Shown: positions 27,572 to 37,809, counted from the first letter of the stretch. The stretch: DNA of 64,000 nucleotides from Geodermatophilaceae bacterium URHA0031 (GCA_000620205.1 JHVP01000001.1:680808-744807); one strand, 5' to 3'. Made by a program: numbers and translations. Notes: generated from the sequence alone by a model not told the origin.

Positions 27572-30500
27572 GCCCTGGAGTGCACACTGAGGAAGCGTTC
27601 GAGGACCGAGTGGAGGCCGAGCTGATTGCGGCTGGCTGGTCCCCAGCAGGCGGCACTTACCGGGCCGATCTAGGTCTGGACACAGCCGAGATGTACCGCT
27701 TCATCGGCGCGACACAGATCGAGAGCTGGAACCGGCTCATCGAGCTATACGGCGGCGATCAGCACACAGCGCAGCGACAATTCGAGGTGCGAGTTGCCGC
27801 AGAAGTTGACGCACGCGGCGTACTCGACGTGCTTCGACAGGGCGTGCGGGACCGGGGCGTCCAGATCGACTTGGCCTTCTTCCGCCCTGGGCACACGCTC
27901 GCTGAAAATGCTTTGGGCGACTACAACGCCAACGTGCTCACGTTCGCACGACAGCTGCACTACAGTGCGCGCCACCCCCGCAACTCCGTAGACATGGGGT
28001 TGTTCGTGAACGGCCTCCCGGTGGCGACGGCGGAGCTCAAGAATCCCAACACCGGGCAGAACGCCGACCACGCCATGGCGCAGTACCGAAGACGGGACGC
28101 GCACGAGTTGCTCTTCGCTCGGCGTGCACTCGTCCACTTCGCTGTCGATCCAGACCGCGCCTTCGTCGCCACTCGTTTGCGCGGCGGTGACACGCAGTTT
28201 CTGCCGTTCAACATTGGGTCTGAAGGCCCTGGGGTGTCAGGCGGCGCCGGAAACCCACCGGCATCGCCTGGCTCCTACAGCGTTGCCTACCTGTGGGAGC
28301 AGATCTGGCAGCGCGACAACTGGTTGGAGATCCTTCAGCGCTACATCCACGTCCAGGCACCCGACAAGAAAGGAATGAAGACTAGTCCACACACGGCTCC
28401 GCGCATCTTCCCGCGCTACCACCAGTGGGACGCGGTGCAGAAGATGGTGGCCCACGCACGAGCCCACGGGGCGGGCCACAACTACCTGGTTCAGCACTCA
28501 GCTGGTTCGGGCAAGTCGAATACAATTGCGTGGCTGAGCCACCGACTGTCCAACCTGTTCGACGACAACAACGACCCGGTGTTCCACAAGACGATCGTGA
28601 TCACCGACCGCACCGTGCTCGACGACCAGCTGCAAAAGACCATCTATCAGTTCGACCACGTCCCCGGCGTCGTCAAGAAGATCACCGAGGACTCGTCACA
28701 GCTGGCTGCCGCGCTGGGCGACTCCACATCGAAGATCGTCGTCAGCACGCTGCAGATGTACCCGTTCGTACTTCAGAAGGTTGCAGATCTCGGGCTCGCC
28801 GCTGGCAGGCGGTATGCCATCGTCATCGACGAAGCGCACTCCTCCCAGGGCGGCGACTCCGCGATCCGGCTCAAGCAGGCCCTCGGCGCAAACGCAGCCC
28901 CGCGGGAGGAGGACGAGGACGACGCCGAGTACATGACGCGGGTGCGCGGCAGACAGCCGAACTTGTCGTACTTCGCCTTCACGGCTACTCCGAAATCGCC
29001 GACTCTCAAGCTCTTCGCGACGTTCGACCCGGACCGTGTGCATCCTCGCACCGGAGAGCGCGGGATGTATGTCCCCTTCCATGTCTATTCGATGCGGCAG
29101 GCGATCGACGAGGGCTTCATCCTCGACGTGCTGGCCAACTACCTCACATACGACACGAAGTGGCGCCTGCGCAATGCCGCCATCGAGCAGGCCGAGTCTC
29201 AGATCGCCAATCCCGAGGTGGACTCGGCCAAGGCAAAGGCCAAACTCGTGCGCTTCGCCGAGCGTCACCCCACGTCGGTGGCCCAGAAGGCAAAGCTGAT
29301 CGTCGACGACTTCCGCGAGAACATCGCCGGCCGCCTCGGCGGTCGAGCCAAGGCCATGGTCGTCACCGACGGGCGACAGAACGCCCTCGAGCTCTATCAA
29401 GCCATCCGCCGTTACGTCGAGATTTCCTCGTTTACGGACAGCTGCGCACTCGTCGCCTTCTCCGGCCAGCTCAAGGACCGGGGCTCCGGCCTTGAGTACA
29501 CCGAGGCCCAGCTCAATGGCATCCCCGAGAAGCAGCTGCCCGACCGGTTCGCCTACGCGAAGGCCGACGACCCGCAGGCCGCCGCCCGCGCCCAGGACGA
29601 GTACCGCCTTCTGGTCGTCGCGGAGAAGTACCAGACCGGGTTCGACCAGCCGCTGCTGTGCGCGATGTACGTCGACAAGCCGCTCACCGGTGTCACAGCG
29701 GTGCAGACGCTGTCGCGGCTCAACCGGATCCACCCGCTCAAGTCGCAAGACGACGTGCACGTTCTGGACTTCGCGAATGACGCAGTCGCCATCCAGGAGT
29801 CGTTCGAAGACTGGTTCGAGACCACGATCACCGAGCCGAGCGACCCGAACCTGCTCTACACCAAGCAGCGCGAGGTCATGGATTACGAGCTACTGGTCGC
29901 GTCGGAAATGGACGCCTTCTTGCAGGTGCTGGGCGCAGCCAGACCCGGACGGCTGTCTGAGGCCGCCGAGCGCGCGCTACACGCCCAGCTCCACGAATAC
30001 CTCAAGCCAGCCCTAGACCGCTTCGCCGACCTCGACACCGATGACGAACGAGACGGCTTCCGCGCCGCCCTGCAGGACTTCGTGCGTGCCTACAGCCTCA
30101 TTGCCCAGATTGTCGATTGGGGAGACCGCGACCTGGAGCGTCTCTACTCCTACGGCCGGATTTTGCTAATTCGGCTACCCGGTCGGCCGTCCGCGTCGGT
30201 CGACATCGGCGACGCCGACCTGAGTCATTTCCGGCTTGAGTTCACTGGGCGGCACAACGTGTCGCTATCGGCCGTCGGCGACCGCGACGTCCGAGGCCAC
30301 GCAGCCGACGGCGGGGGCTATCGCGAACCGGAGCTCCAGCCGTTGTCAGAGATCATTGACGAGTTGAACGACCGATTCGGGCTGGACCTCACGGCGGCAG
30401 ATCAGATCCTGGTCTACCAGCAAGTCGTCGGCCTGGTGGAGGACACGTCGATGCAGCAGATCGCGCTGATGAACGACGAAGAGCGGTTCGGGCAGGTGGC

Positions 30501-30702
30501 CGACGACCGGCTCGACGACATCGTCGCCGAGAACGCCGAACGCAACACCGAGTTCATGAAACTCTACTTCGACAACGAGGAGTTCCAACAGGCGATCAAG
30601 CAGGCCGCTCGTCGGCGGGCGTACCGGATCATCACCGAGCCGGCGCGTGACGAGGCGCTGGCTCGGTTGCGCGCCGAGATGCTGCGCGAGACCGGCGGGT
30701 AG
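27568..30702 (+). CDS. hsdR: Type I restriction endonuclease subunit
   Basis: 1044 aa. The N-terminal nuclease region contains the PD-(D/E)xK pattern in the block SVDMGLFVNGLPVATAELKNP near residue 145. A superfamily II translocase follows: Walker A HSAGSGKSNTIAWL near residue 308, DEAHSSQGG near 420, YFAFTATPKSPTL near 468, and the late motifs VVAEKYQTGFDQPLL and VQTLSRLNRIHP. A helical C-terminal domain contacts the methylase complex. It cleaves unmodified DNA after ATP-driven translocation. All motifs look intact. The stop is 13 bases before the ATG start of the kinase gene. Confidence 0.93.
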   Translation: MSPGVHTEEAFEDRVEAELIAAGWSPAGGTYRADLGLDTAEMYRFIGATQIESWNRLIELYGGDQHTAQRQFEVRVAAEVDARGVLDVLRQGVRDRGVQIDLAFFRPGHTLAENALGDYNANVLTFARQLHYSARHPRNSVDMGLFVNGLPVATAELKNPNTGQNADHAMAQYRRRDAHELLFARRALVHFAVDPDRAFVATRLRGGDTQFLPFNIGSEGPGVSGGAGNPPASPGSYSVAYLWEQIWQRDNWLEILQRYIHVQAPDKKGMKTSPHTAPRIFPRYHQWDAVQKMVAHARAHGAGHNYLVQHSAGSGKSNTIAWLSHRLSNLFDDNNDPVFHKTIVITDRTVLDDQLQKTIYQFDHVPGVVKKITEDSSQLAAALGDSTSKIVVSTLQMYPFVLQKVADLGLAAGRRYAIVIDEAHSSQGGDSAIRLKQALGANAAPREEDEDDAEYMTRVRGRQPNLSYFAFTATPKSPTLKLFATFDPDRVHPRTGERGMYVPFHVYSMRQAIDEGFILDVLANYLTYDTKWRLRNAAIEQAESQIANPEVDSAKAKAKLVRFAERHPTSVAQKAKLIVDDFRENIAGRLGGRAKAMVVTDGRQNALELYQAIRRYVEISSFTDSCALVAFSGQLKDRGSGLEYTEAQLNGIPEKQLPDRFAYAKADDPQAAARAQDEYRLLVVAEKYQTGFDQPLLCAMYVDKPLTGVTAVQTLSRLNRIHPLKSQDDVHVLDFANDAVAIQESFEDWFETTITEPSDPNLLYTKQREVMDYELLVASEMDAFLQVLGAARPGRLSEAAERALHAQLHEYLKPALDRFADLDTDDERDGFRAALQDFVRAYSLIAQIVDWGDRDLERLYSYGRILLIRLPGRPSASVDIGDADLSHFRLEFTGRHNVSLSAVGDRDVRGHAADGGGYREPELQPLSEIIDELNDRFGLDLTAADQILVYQQVVGLVEDTSMQQIALMNDEERFGQVADDRLDDIVAENAERNTEFMKLYFDNEEFQQAIKQAARRRAYRIITEPARDEALARLRAEMLRETGG

Positions 30703-30712
30703 GAGGTAGCGA

Positions 30713-32320
30713 GTGATGGATGACCGCCGGATCCTTGCCGGCCGCTACCGGGTCGACGGCTCGCTGGGACGGGGTGGCATGAGCGAGGTCTTCCACGGTT
30801 ATGACGAGCGCCTGGATCGGCGGGTGGCCATCAAGCTTTTGCGCGCCCCTGGACCGATACCGGCTGCGCCCGACAGTCCCGAGGCCGTCGAAATCCTGGA
30901 CGCACAGCAGCGCGATCGCACCCGATTTCTGCGCGAGATTAGGACCACCGCCCGGCTAGAGCATCCTGGGACGCCGTCTGTCTACGACACCGGCATCGAC
31001 ACCGCCCCGGACGGCACCCCGCGGTTGTACCTGGTCATGCAACTGCTTCGCGGCTCAACGCTGGAGGCGTACCTCGACAGAGCCGACTATGTCAGTTCAC
31101 CACCGAGCGTGCCGTGGGCGGCAGCCATAGCGGCGCAGGTGGCGGCCGTCTTGGCTGACGTCCATCGCGTAGACATCGTGCACCGCGACATCAAGCCCGC
31201 GAACGTGATGCTCGTGGATAGCGGCCTCGTAAAGGTGCTCGACTTCGGCATCGCGATCCTCCGCGGTGCCGGGGCGCTGCCCAGGTTGACACAGGTGGAC
31301 CGGACCGTCGGAACGCCGGCCTACATGTCACCTGAGCAGGGGCTCGGCCAGGCGGTCACTGCGGCGTCCGACATCTACTCGCTGGGCTGCCTGCTGTGCG
31401 AGCTCCTAACTGGGGACGTCCCGTTCCACGCGACGGCTGGTGTACCCCTTCGCGTCCACCATCTGCAGTCAGAAGTGCCGTCGCTACTAGCCCGTCGAGC
31501 GGATGTCCCTGCAGATGTCGACACGCTCGTGGCCAGGATGCTGGCGAAGGACCCCGCTGCCAGGCCGTCGGCAGAGGAAATCTATGACGCGCTGGTGCCC
31601 CTGAGCGCGACTCGCGACGGACGGACGGCCGACGACGCACACCGCGACCCGACTCATCCGTTCCGCCGGCCGCTGCTGGCCCCGGCGCCTTCACGCGAAG
31701 AGCTGCGCTCGCACGAACCGATAACCGGGGCGCAGGTTGAAATGCTCAAGGCCAATGTCCGGGCGCTGCTCGACCACGATCGGCCAGCCGAGGCGATCAG
31801 GTTGCTGGAGGACGGCGTCGACCGCGCCGGTCACGATCGGTTCCTGGCCCTACAACTCCGACACCTGCTTGGAGCCGCACTCTTCTATGCAGGAGAGTTC
31901 ACCCGGGCTGCCACGCTGCTTGACGTCGTCGGCCGCGACTACCGCCGTCACCTGCCACCAACCGACGGCTACGTTCTTGATTGCGCATACCACGCAGGGC
32001 ACGCCTATGCGGAGGTCGGCAAGCCGGAGAAGGCGCTGCCACAGCTGCGGTTCTACGTGCAGAACGCCGACCCTTCCATCGAGGACGAGGCGGACAAGGT
32101 TCTCGAATCCCGCTTCGTCATCGCACAGATGCTGGCAACCGACGGGCGCCCTGAGGAGGCCCTAGACGAACTTGAGGCGGTGCGGACGGACATGGTCGGG
32201 GCCCACGGAGCAAACTCGACCCAGGTCCGGAATCTCGAACGGCATGTAGCCCGGCTTCGTGCAGTAGACGCGGTCCGCGCCGCCGAGCCGAGTTCACCCC
32301 CGTCCGCACCCGCGACCTGA
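30713..32320 (+). CDS. Ser/Thr protein kinase with TPR-like tail, in RM operon
   Basis: About 535 aa; GTG 30713 or the adjacent ATG 30716, with AGGAGG at 30701-30706. A full Hanks-type kinase domain is present: glycine loop LGRGGMSEVFHG, lysine VAIKLL, catalytic HRDIKPANVML, DFGIAIL and GTPAYMSPEQ, so it should be active. No transmembrane helix and no PASTA repeats follow. Residues ~340-520 form helical pairs of TPR type (MLKANVRALLDHDRPAEAIRLLEDGV, GAALFYAGEFTRAATLL, HAGHAYAEVGKPEKALPQLR). The intergenic gap to hsdR is about ten bases, so it is almost certainly part of the operon and might phosphorylate a restriction subunit or host factor. Confidence 0.85.
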   Translation: MMDDRRILAGRYRVDGSLGRGGMSEVFHGYDERLDRRVAIKLLRAPGPIPAAPDSPEAVEILDAQQRDRTRFLREIRTTARLEHPGTPSVYDTGIDTAPDGTPRLYLVMQLLRGSTLEAYLDRADYVSSPPSVPWAAAIAAQVAAVLADVHRVDIVHRDIKPANVMLVDSGLVKVLDFGIAILRGAGALPRLTQVDRTVGTPAYMSPEQGLGQAVTAASDIYSLGCLLCELLTGDVPFHATAGVPLRVHHLQSEVPSLLARRADVPADVDTLVARMLAKDPAARPSAEEIYDALVPLSATRDGRTADDAHRDPTHPFRRPLLAPAPSREELRSHEPITGAQVEMLKANVRALLDHDRPAEAIRLLEDGVDRAGHDRFLALQLRHLLGAALFYAGEFTRAATLLDVVGRDYRRHLPPTDGYVLDCAYHAGHAYAEVGKPEKALPQLRFYVQNADPSIEDEADKVLESRFVIAQMLATDGRPEEALDELEAVRTDMVGAHGANSTQVRNLERHVARLRAVDAVRAAEPSSPPSAPAT

Positions 32321-32762
32321 CGGTCCGCACACTATTGTTTGCCGGCCAGAGAACCGGAGGACCGAGGCGACGAAGTATGTCGACGTCTGCCGGCCGCGTG
32401 GTGAACGCCGTCAGGGACGGCTGGAGGTTAACCCGGCCCGGGCGATTGCCGCGCCGCGCGAGATCAGTCTGAAACACGCAGGGTGCTACCGGGCACAAGT
32501 CGTCCCCGGCCGAAGAACGACCGGGAGACATGCCTGGAACGCGCCGGAAGACGGGGAAGGATGCGGGACCAACCCTAGGTGACGACCGTGTCCGAATCCG
32601 GCATACCGATGACCCGCGCGCCCGCTCAGCGGAGCCCACTAAGAGCATGCCCGTCTCGCCGCCCCGGAGCCGTGACGGCATTGCGGCAGACATCGATCAC
32701 GGCCAAGGTGAGCCCGGTGGCGATGCCACCGGGGCGGCGCCAAGAACGGAAGGTGCGGCGGC
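32321..32762. other. Intergenic region after the RM operon
   Basis: 442 bases with no convincing gene in any frame; likely the right edge of the restriction island. It ends with a strong hairpin CCCGGTGGC-GAT-GCCACCGGG (32713-32733), 30 bases before the ATG of the next gene. The hairpin may belong to that leader or terminate upstream transcription. Confidence 0.45.
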
Positions 32763-33374
32763 ATGCACGCTCGATCCACCACCATCAAGGCCGACCCCGA
32801 CAACCTCGACGCCGGCATCGCCTTCACCCGCGATGAGGTGATGCCGGCGATCCATCAGATCGACGGCTGCATTGGCCTGTCGATGCTCACCGACCGCGAG
32901 AGCGGCCGCTGCATCGTCACGACCTCCTGGGCCGACGCCGACGCCATGCGCGCCGCGACCGAGGACGTCCACCCCATCCGGCTCATGCAGGCCCTCGGTG
33001 CCCAGGGCCTCGACATCCAGGAGTGGGAGATCGCCGTCCTGCACCGGGAACGCCCGGCCGGGGACGGCGCCCAGGTTACCTGGGCCCGCATCGCCCCGAA
33101 CCACCTGAACGAGCTCCTCGGCGCCTACCGGCACAACCTCATGCCGCGGCTGCAGGAGCTGACGGGCTTCGACAGCCTGAGCATGCTGGTCGACCGACGC
33201 ACCGGTCGCACGGTCAGCGTGACCGCCTTCGAGAGCCGCGACGCACTCGCGCTGGTCCGCAAGCAGGCCAAGCACATGCGCGAGCAGTTCGCCCAGGCCA
33301 TGGGCGCCCGCATCACCGACATCGCCGAGATGGACCTCGCCGTCGCCCACCTGCGGGTCCCGGAAACGGTCTGA
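32763..33374 (+). CDS. Double dimeric alpha/beta-barrel (ABM-like) protein
   Basis: 203 aa made of two related ferredoxin-like modules: residues 1-95 (FTRDEVMPAIHQIDGCIGLSMLTDRESGRCIVTTSWADADAMRA) and 105-195 (AYRHNLMPRLQELTGFDSLSMLVDRRTGRTVSVTAFESRDAL). Both halves have the betaalphabetabetaalphabeta pattern and the G(C/F)xxLSMLxDRxxGR core of antibiotic-biosynthesis-monooxygenase-like proteins. No cofactor motif is visible; many such proteins are heme- or cofactor-free. Downstream on the other strand is a Rieske oxygenase gene. Catalytic role not assigned. Confidence 0.75.
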   Translation: MHARSTTIKADPDNLDAGIAFTRDEVMPAIHQIDGCIGLSMLTDRESGRCIVTTSWADADAMRAATEDVHPIRLMQALGAQGLDIQEWEIAVLHRERPAGDGAQVTWARIAPNHLNELLGAYRHNLMPRLQELTGFDSLSMLVDRRTGRTVSVTAFESRDALALVRKQAKHMREQFAQAMGARITDIAEMDLAVAHLRVPETV

Positions 33375-33386
33375 CGGACTTCGCTG

Positions 33387-33476
33387 GTGTTCGAAGCTGA
33401 ACGGCAGCGCGAACACAACCTCGGACACCTCGCGGAAGCCGCCGTGCGCGTACAGCTGCCCGGCGATCTCCGGCAC
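33387..33476 (-). pseudogene. LLM flavin oxidoreductase C-terminal fragment (copy 1)
   Basis: About 30 codons on the minus strand read IAGQLYAHGGFREVSEVVFALPFSFEH, nearly identical to residues ~283-310 of the complete LLM oxidoreductase at 50404-51417. Nothing else of that gene remains here. It lies just downstream of the Rieske gene, which shows that an LLM gene copy once sat beside it. Confidence 0.75.
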
Positions 33477-33513
33477 GATGACACCAGCCGGGGCAGCGCA
33501 CCGCGTCGTCGGG

Positions 33514-34662
33514 TCAGTCGATCCGGTCTCGCACCCAGCCGTGGAAGGCGCTCAGGTGGTGCTCAGCCGGAACCAGCGCGCCTCCGGTCGCGTACGCCCG
33601 CGAGCTCATCCCGGGCTGAGTGCGCTCGCAGGCGTCGAAGTCCTGCAGGTTGACCCGGTGGAACAGCTCGACCGACCTCCCGACATCCGAGCCGGACGAG
33701 ACCACCTCGGGCGCGTACAACCAGTCGCACTCCACCTGCGTGGAATCGACGGCTAGCGGCGTCATCCGCAGCACGATCACGTGGTCGGGCACCAGGTTCA
33801 GGAACACCGTCGGCTTGATCGTGGCCGCGTAGTAGCGGCGGTCCTGGTCGGCGCCGACGCCCGGCAGCGCCGGGAAGCCGGCGCTCCCGTCGACGGTGAA
33901 GCCCTGCGTGTCGGGCGCGAACTCCGCCCCGTGCCCGACGAAGGACTGCGCGGCGTACCCCCGGGCGAACTCCGGCAGCACGTGGGTGAGCTCGGGGTGG
34001 ATCGTCGCGCAGTGGTAGCACTCCATGAAGTTCTCGACGATGAGCTTCCAGTTGGCGCGCACGTCGTAACGGATGCGCCGCCCCAGGGTCAGCCGCTCGA
34101 CGCCGTAGCCCTCGATCGCCGCCGGGTCACCCAGCCGCTCGGTCACCGCCCCCTGCACCTCCCGCTCGAACGACGGCGGCTCGTCGGCCAGGCACACCCA
34201 GGCGTAGCCGAGCCACTCCCGCAGCTGCACCGGCACCAACCCGTGCGCGACCCGGTCGACGTCGGGCATGTTCCGCAGGTTCGGCGCGCCGACCAGCGTC
34301 CCGTCCAGCCCGTAGGACCACGCGTGGTACGGGCACCTCAGCGTCCGCTTGGCCTGCCCGGACTCCTCGGTGCACAGCACCGCCCCGCGGTGCCGGCAGA
34401 CGTTGAGGAACGCCCGTAGGACACCGTCCCGCCCCCGGACCACCAGCACGCTCTCCCGGCCCACCTGGACCCGGCGGAAGCTCCCCGGATCGGCGAGCTC
34501 CGCACTGCGGACGGCGCAGCACCACATCGCCTCGAACACCCGGGTCTGCTCCCGGGCGAACACGTCCGGGTCGGTGTAGTACCGGCCGGGCAGGGTCGGG
34601 AGAAGGCTGCCCTCCGGAGCCGGCTCGACGGCGTCGGCGGGGGTCACGTCCGTCGTGCTCAT
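33514..34662 (-). CDS. Rieske non-heme iron oxygenase, GbcA/Stc2-like
   Basis: 382 aa from ATG 34662; the longer frame upstream is a shadow of the oxidase gene. N-terminal Rieske [2Fe-2S] domain with [11 protein letters not shown] and [13 protein letters not shown] ligands. The catalytic domain has the mononuclear iron block [18 protein letters not shown] near residue 210. It resembles the oxygenase of quaternary-amine demethylases (glycine betaine GbcA, stachydrine Stc2), which oxidatively remove an N-methyl group with a separate reductase. ATG overlaps the stop of the sarcosine oxidase gene (ATGA), so the two are coupled. Confidence 0.88.
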   Translation of the reverse strand: MSTTDVTPADAVEPAPEGSLLPTLPGRYYTDPDVFAREQTRVFEAMWCCAVRSAELADPGSFRRVQVGRESVLVVRGRDGVLRAFLNVCRHRGAVLCTEESGQAKRTLRCPYHAWSYGLDGTLVGAPNLRNMPDVDRVAHGLVPVQLREWLGYAWVCLADEPPSFEREVQGAVTERLGDPAAIEGYGVERLTLGRRIRYDVRANWKLIVENFMECYHCATIHPELTHVLPEFARGYAAQSFVGHGAEFAPDTQGFTVDGSAGFPALPGVGADQDRRYYAATIKPTVFLNLVPDHVIVLRMTPLAVDSTQVECDWLYAPEVVSSGSDVGRSVELFHRVNLQDFDACERTQPGMSSRAYATGGALVPAEHHLSAFHGWVRDRID

Positions 34663-35813
34663 GGGGTGGCCTCCAGAGCCGGCCGGCGCGGGTCGAACAG
34701 GGCGATCGGGTGCTTCGTCGTCCCCGTGGTGGCGAGGTCGGCGAGGATCTCGCCGACCACCGGCACGAACTTGAAGCCGTGCCCGGAGAAGCCGCAGGCC
34801 ACCGTCACGGCGGGGTGCCGCGGGTGCTGCGCGATCACGAAGTGCTGGTCGGGCGTGGTGGTGTACATGCAGGTCGCTGCGGTGAGGTACCGGCCGGGCA
34901 GCGTGGGCAGCACCGCAGCCAGGTGCTCCGCCATGAACGCGACCTCGGCGGGGTGCACCTCCCGGTCGATCGTGTCCGGGCTGCACGGGCTGCCGTGACG
35001 GAAGAACGCCACCTTCGCGCCGCCGTCCGGCCCGTCGATCGCCGGGAAGCCGTAGACCTGGGTCCCCTCGGCGTCCTCGTGGATGTAGATCGGGTGCCGG
35101 TCCGGGGCGTAGGGCCCCACGCCGCCGGAGGGCTGGAACCAGTACATGACCTGCCGCTCGACGGTGAACGGCACGTCCAGGTCGGCCAGCAGCTCCGGGG
35201 CCCAGGCCCCGGGGCAGACGACCAGCTGCCCGGCGGTGTACTCCCCCGCCGCGGTCCGCACCCGGACGCCGCCGCCCGCCGTCGCCGACCAGCCGGTGAC
35301 CGGCTCGTCGTAGTGCAGCTCGGCGCCCCGCTGCCCGGCCAGCGCCAGGTGCGCGGCGACCGTGACCTCCGGGCGGACGAAGCCGGCGGCCGTCTCGTAC
35401 AGCCCCACCTCGTCCTCGGCCGGGGTGAGCGTCGGGAACCGGCGCCGGATCTCCCCGGCGTCCAGCAGCTCGTGCGGCAGCCCCCACTCCCGGGCCGCGC
35501 GCAGGCTGCCGGCGACGGTCAGGCTGTCCGGGCGGCCGAGGAACACCCCGCCGGTCAGCGTGATCACGTCGGCGCCGGAGTCGTCGGCCAGCTGGTCCCA
35601 CAGCTCGTAGGCCCGCAGCAGCAGCGGCACGTAGGCCGGGTCCTCGAAGTAGGACTGCCGGGTGATCCGGGAGCCGCCGTGACTGGAGCCCCGGTCGTGC
35701 GCCGGGCCGAACCGCTCCAGACCGAGCACCTGCTGCCCCCGGGCCGCGAGGTGCGCGGCGGCCGCGCTGCCCATGCCGCCGAGGCCCACCACGATCACGT
35801 CGTAGGTCGCCAT
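34659..35813 (-). CDS. Monomeric sarcosine oxidase / N-methyl amino acid oxidase
   Basis: 384 aa FAD-dependent amine oxidase. N-terminal dinucleotide motif [21 protein letters not shown], the block [19 protein letters not shown], and near residue 315 the covalent-flavin segment [13 protein letters not shown] with the Cys that binds FAD in monomeric sarcosine oxidase. Also seen: [17 protein letters not shown] near the C-terminus. It demethylates sarcosine or a similar N-methyl amino acid to formaldehyde, amine and peroxide. Translationally coupled to the Rieske gene and 25 bases after a truncated dimethylglycine-dehydrogenase-like gene. Confidence 0.9.
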   Translation of the reverse strand: MATYDVIVVGLGGMGSAAAAHLAARGQQVLGLERFGPAHDRGSSHGGSRITRQSYFEDPAYVPLLLRAYELWDQLADDSGADVITLTGGVFLGRPDSLTVAGSLRAAREWGLPHELLDAGEIRRRFPTLTPAEDEVGLYETAAGFVRPEVTVAAHLALAGQRGAELHYDEPVTGWSATAGGGVRVRTAAGEYTAGQLVVCPGAWAPELLADLDVPFTVERQVMYWFQPSGGVGPYAPDRHPIYIHEDAEGTQVYGFPAIDGPDGGAKVAFFRHGSPCSPDTIDREVHPAEVAFMAEHLAAVLPTLPGRYLTAATCMYTTTPDQHFVIAQHPRHPAVTVACGFSGHGFKFVPVVGEILADLATTGTTKHPIALFDPRRPALEATP

Positions 35814-35838
35814 GTCGAGGTCCCCCTGTGTCGTCGTC

Positions 35839-36543
35839 TCAGCGCCGGATCCGGGCCATGCCCGGATCGACCAGTGGTTCCTCGGCCACGGTCGCGGCGA
35901 CCGGCCGGGCGAAGTAGTCGATGGTCACCGCCGTGCCCGGCACGGCCAGCTCGGCCGGCAGCCAGGCGTAGGCGATCGGCCGGCCGATCGTGTAGCCGAA
36001 CGCCGCGCTCGTCACGTGGCCGACCGGCGTCCCGCCGACCCGTACCGGTTCCCGGCCCATCACCATCGTGGCCGGGTCGTCGAGGGTCAGGCAGGTCAGC
36101 CTCCGATCGTGCGGACGGCGTTCCAGCGCGTCCCGGCCGACGAAGTCGCCCTTCTCCATCCGGACGGCGAAGCCCAGCCCGGCCTCGTACGGATCGTGCT
36201 CGGTGGTCAGGTCGGCGCCCCAGGCCCGGTAGCCCTTCTCCAGGCGCAGGCTGGACAGCGCGCTCCGCCCGGCGGCGGCCACCCCGTGCTCCTGACCGGC
36301 TGCCCAGAGCGTGTCCCAGAGCCGCAGCCCGGTGGCGGCGTCGGTGTAGAGCTCCCAGCCCAGCTCGCCGACGTAGGAGACCCGCAGCGCCGTCACCGGG
36401 ACCTCGCCGACGAACAGCCGCTGGGCGGTGAAGTAGCCGAAGGCCTCGTGCGAGACGTCGGTGCGGGTCAGCGTGCGGAGGACGTCGCGGGCCCGCGGCC
36501 CCCACAACCCGATGCCGCAGGTGCCCGGCGTGGTGTCGCGCTG
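35839..36543 (-). pseudogene. 5'-truncated dimethylglycine/sarcosine dehydrogenase-like (GcvT part)
   Basis: About 234 codons match the C-terminal folate-binding (GcvT-like) half of dimethylglycine dehydrogenases: GIGLWGPRARDVLRTLTRTDVS, VPVTALRVSYVGELGWELYTDA, SLRLEKGYRAWGADLTTEHDP, GKGDF-like MEKGDFVGRDAL. The ~550-residue FAD domain and first part of the GcvT domain are absent. Upstream sequence in the open frame is arginine/proline-rich and not homologous. It heads the quaternary-amine cluster, so a complete demethylation cascade once existed here. Could still be expressed as a stand-alone GcvT-like protein. Confidence 0.75.
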
Positions 36544-36699
36544 CCGAGCCCAGCAGCGTCCAGTGGCGACCGCCCCCGGGCAGAGCACCAGCGTCGACCG
36601 AGGCCATCGCCCCGTTGCGCTCGGGGCCGCCACTCGTGGCTGTCCACAGGCTTCAGCGCGACCAGCCACTCCGTCACACGTTCGAACTAGTGTTCGAGC

Positions 36700-37809
36700 A
36701 TGTCGACGACCGGCGACCCCGCCACCGCCCCGAACACTGACGAATTGCGGTCCCAGTTCTGGAACAGCCTGAGTTCAGAGCTGATCGCTGGCCTCGACTC
36801 GGCCACACCCGGGAGGCTGCTCACCATCGCGTCAACCCTGCTCGACGTCACCAGCCATCCGGACGCCGATCCCGAGAGCACGGCAGTGGTCGTCCGCCGC
36901 CTGGCCGCCTGGGACCGCCCCGAGACGTCGGCCGGCGCGCTCGCGGTCGCGACACTGACCGGCGACTCGAGCCTGCGCCGCTGGGCCCGTCGCGGCCTCG
37001 TCGATCGTGGGCACACCGTGCCGCGCTGGCTCGCCCATCTGCACCTCGCTGCTCCGGCCGACCGGGCAGCCGAGCTGAGCGACCCCTTCCGCGAAGTCGA
37101 CGACCTCGTCGTGAGCGTCACGATCCCGAGCGGCCACGCGCTCACCGCCGTCGTGCACGTCGACAACGAGTTGGGCGCCCGGGCCATCGACGGCGCGCTG
37201 TTCGAGCAGCCGATCGATGAGGTGCTGCACCAGCTGAGAGCACATGGAAGCCCGGGTTACCACATCCGCGACATCAGTCCGGCCGATGCCCGCGCTCGCC
37301 TCACCGCCGCCTTCACCGGGGTGAGCATCGACGGACTGCCGACAAGCGACACCCGCTGGCGCGCCCAGCGCTGCGTGGTGCGGTGGATGTTGTCCCGCTT
37401 CCCGTCCGGCGGCGACGCCGCGGTGCCCGGTAGGCAGGACGACGTCGACACCGACGAGCTCGCCATCCGGTTCCTGGCATCACCGTGGGGCCGACCCTGG
37501 ACGCGACCTTCGCTCCGGTCGCTGGTCGAGCAGGTGCTGGAGAGCGGATTGGGCAACGGCCTCGGCGACCCGCTCTTGTGGAGTCCGCGCCATGTCCGCC
37601 GGCTGCTCGATCCGCAGCTGTACGACATCGACCCCGGCGCGCTGGACGTCGCCCGAACTCCCGAGCTGCTGAGCGACCTGATTCGCTACGGCCACGGCGA
37701 GCGCGGTCTGCCTCCCGGGCTCACCGACGCGTCGCTGCTGACGGTCGACCGGTCGGCGCCCGCCTTCCTCGCCGCCGTCCGGAAGTGGGACGACGAGGCC
37801 ACCGCATGA
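36700..37809 (+). CDS. Protein of unknown function
   Basis: 369 aa from ATG 36700 (MSTTGDPATAPNTDELRSQFWNSL). Mostly helical. Internal blocks RRLAAWDRPETSAGALAVATLTGD, LAHLHLAAPADRAAELSDPF, DLVVSVTIPSGHALTAVVHVDNELGA and RWRAQRCVVRWMLSRFPSGG look like an orderly folded protein, without signal peptide or membrane helices. No catalytic motif recognised. Its stop codon TGA (37807-37809) falls exactly where a degenerate copy of the MFS gene begins, so the original C-terminus may have been altered by that duplication. Confidence 0.65.
   Translation: MSTTGDPATAPNTDELRSQFWNSLSSELIAGLDSATPGRLLTIASTLLDVTSHPDADPESTAVVVRRLAAWDRPETSAGALAVATLTGDSSLRRWARRGLVDRGHTVPRWLAHLHLAAPADRAAELSDPFREVDDLVVSVTIPSGHALTAVVHVDNELGARAIDGALFEQPIDEVLHQLRAHGSPGYHIRDISPADARARLTAAFTGVSIDGLPTSDTRWRAQRCVVRWMLSRFPSGGDAAVPGRQDDVDTDELAIRFLASPWGRPWTRPSLRSLVEQVLESGLGNGLGDPLLWSPRHVRRLLDPQLYDIDPGALDVARTPELLSDLIRYGHGERGLPPGLTDASLLTVDRSAPAFLAAVRKWDDEATA

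Noticed and set aside
32118..32693. 191-aa minus-strand ORF after the kinase gene
   Set aside because: Arginine/serine-rich composition, half overlapping the kinase gene, no ribosome binding site.
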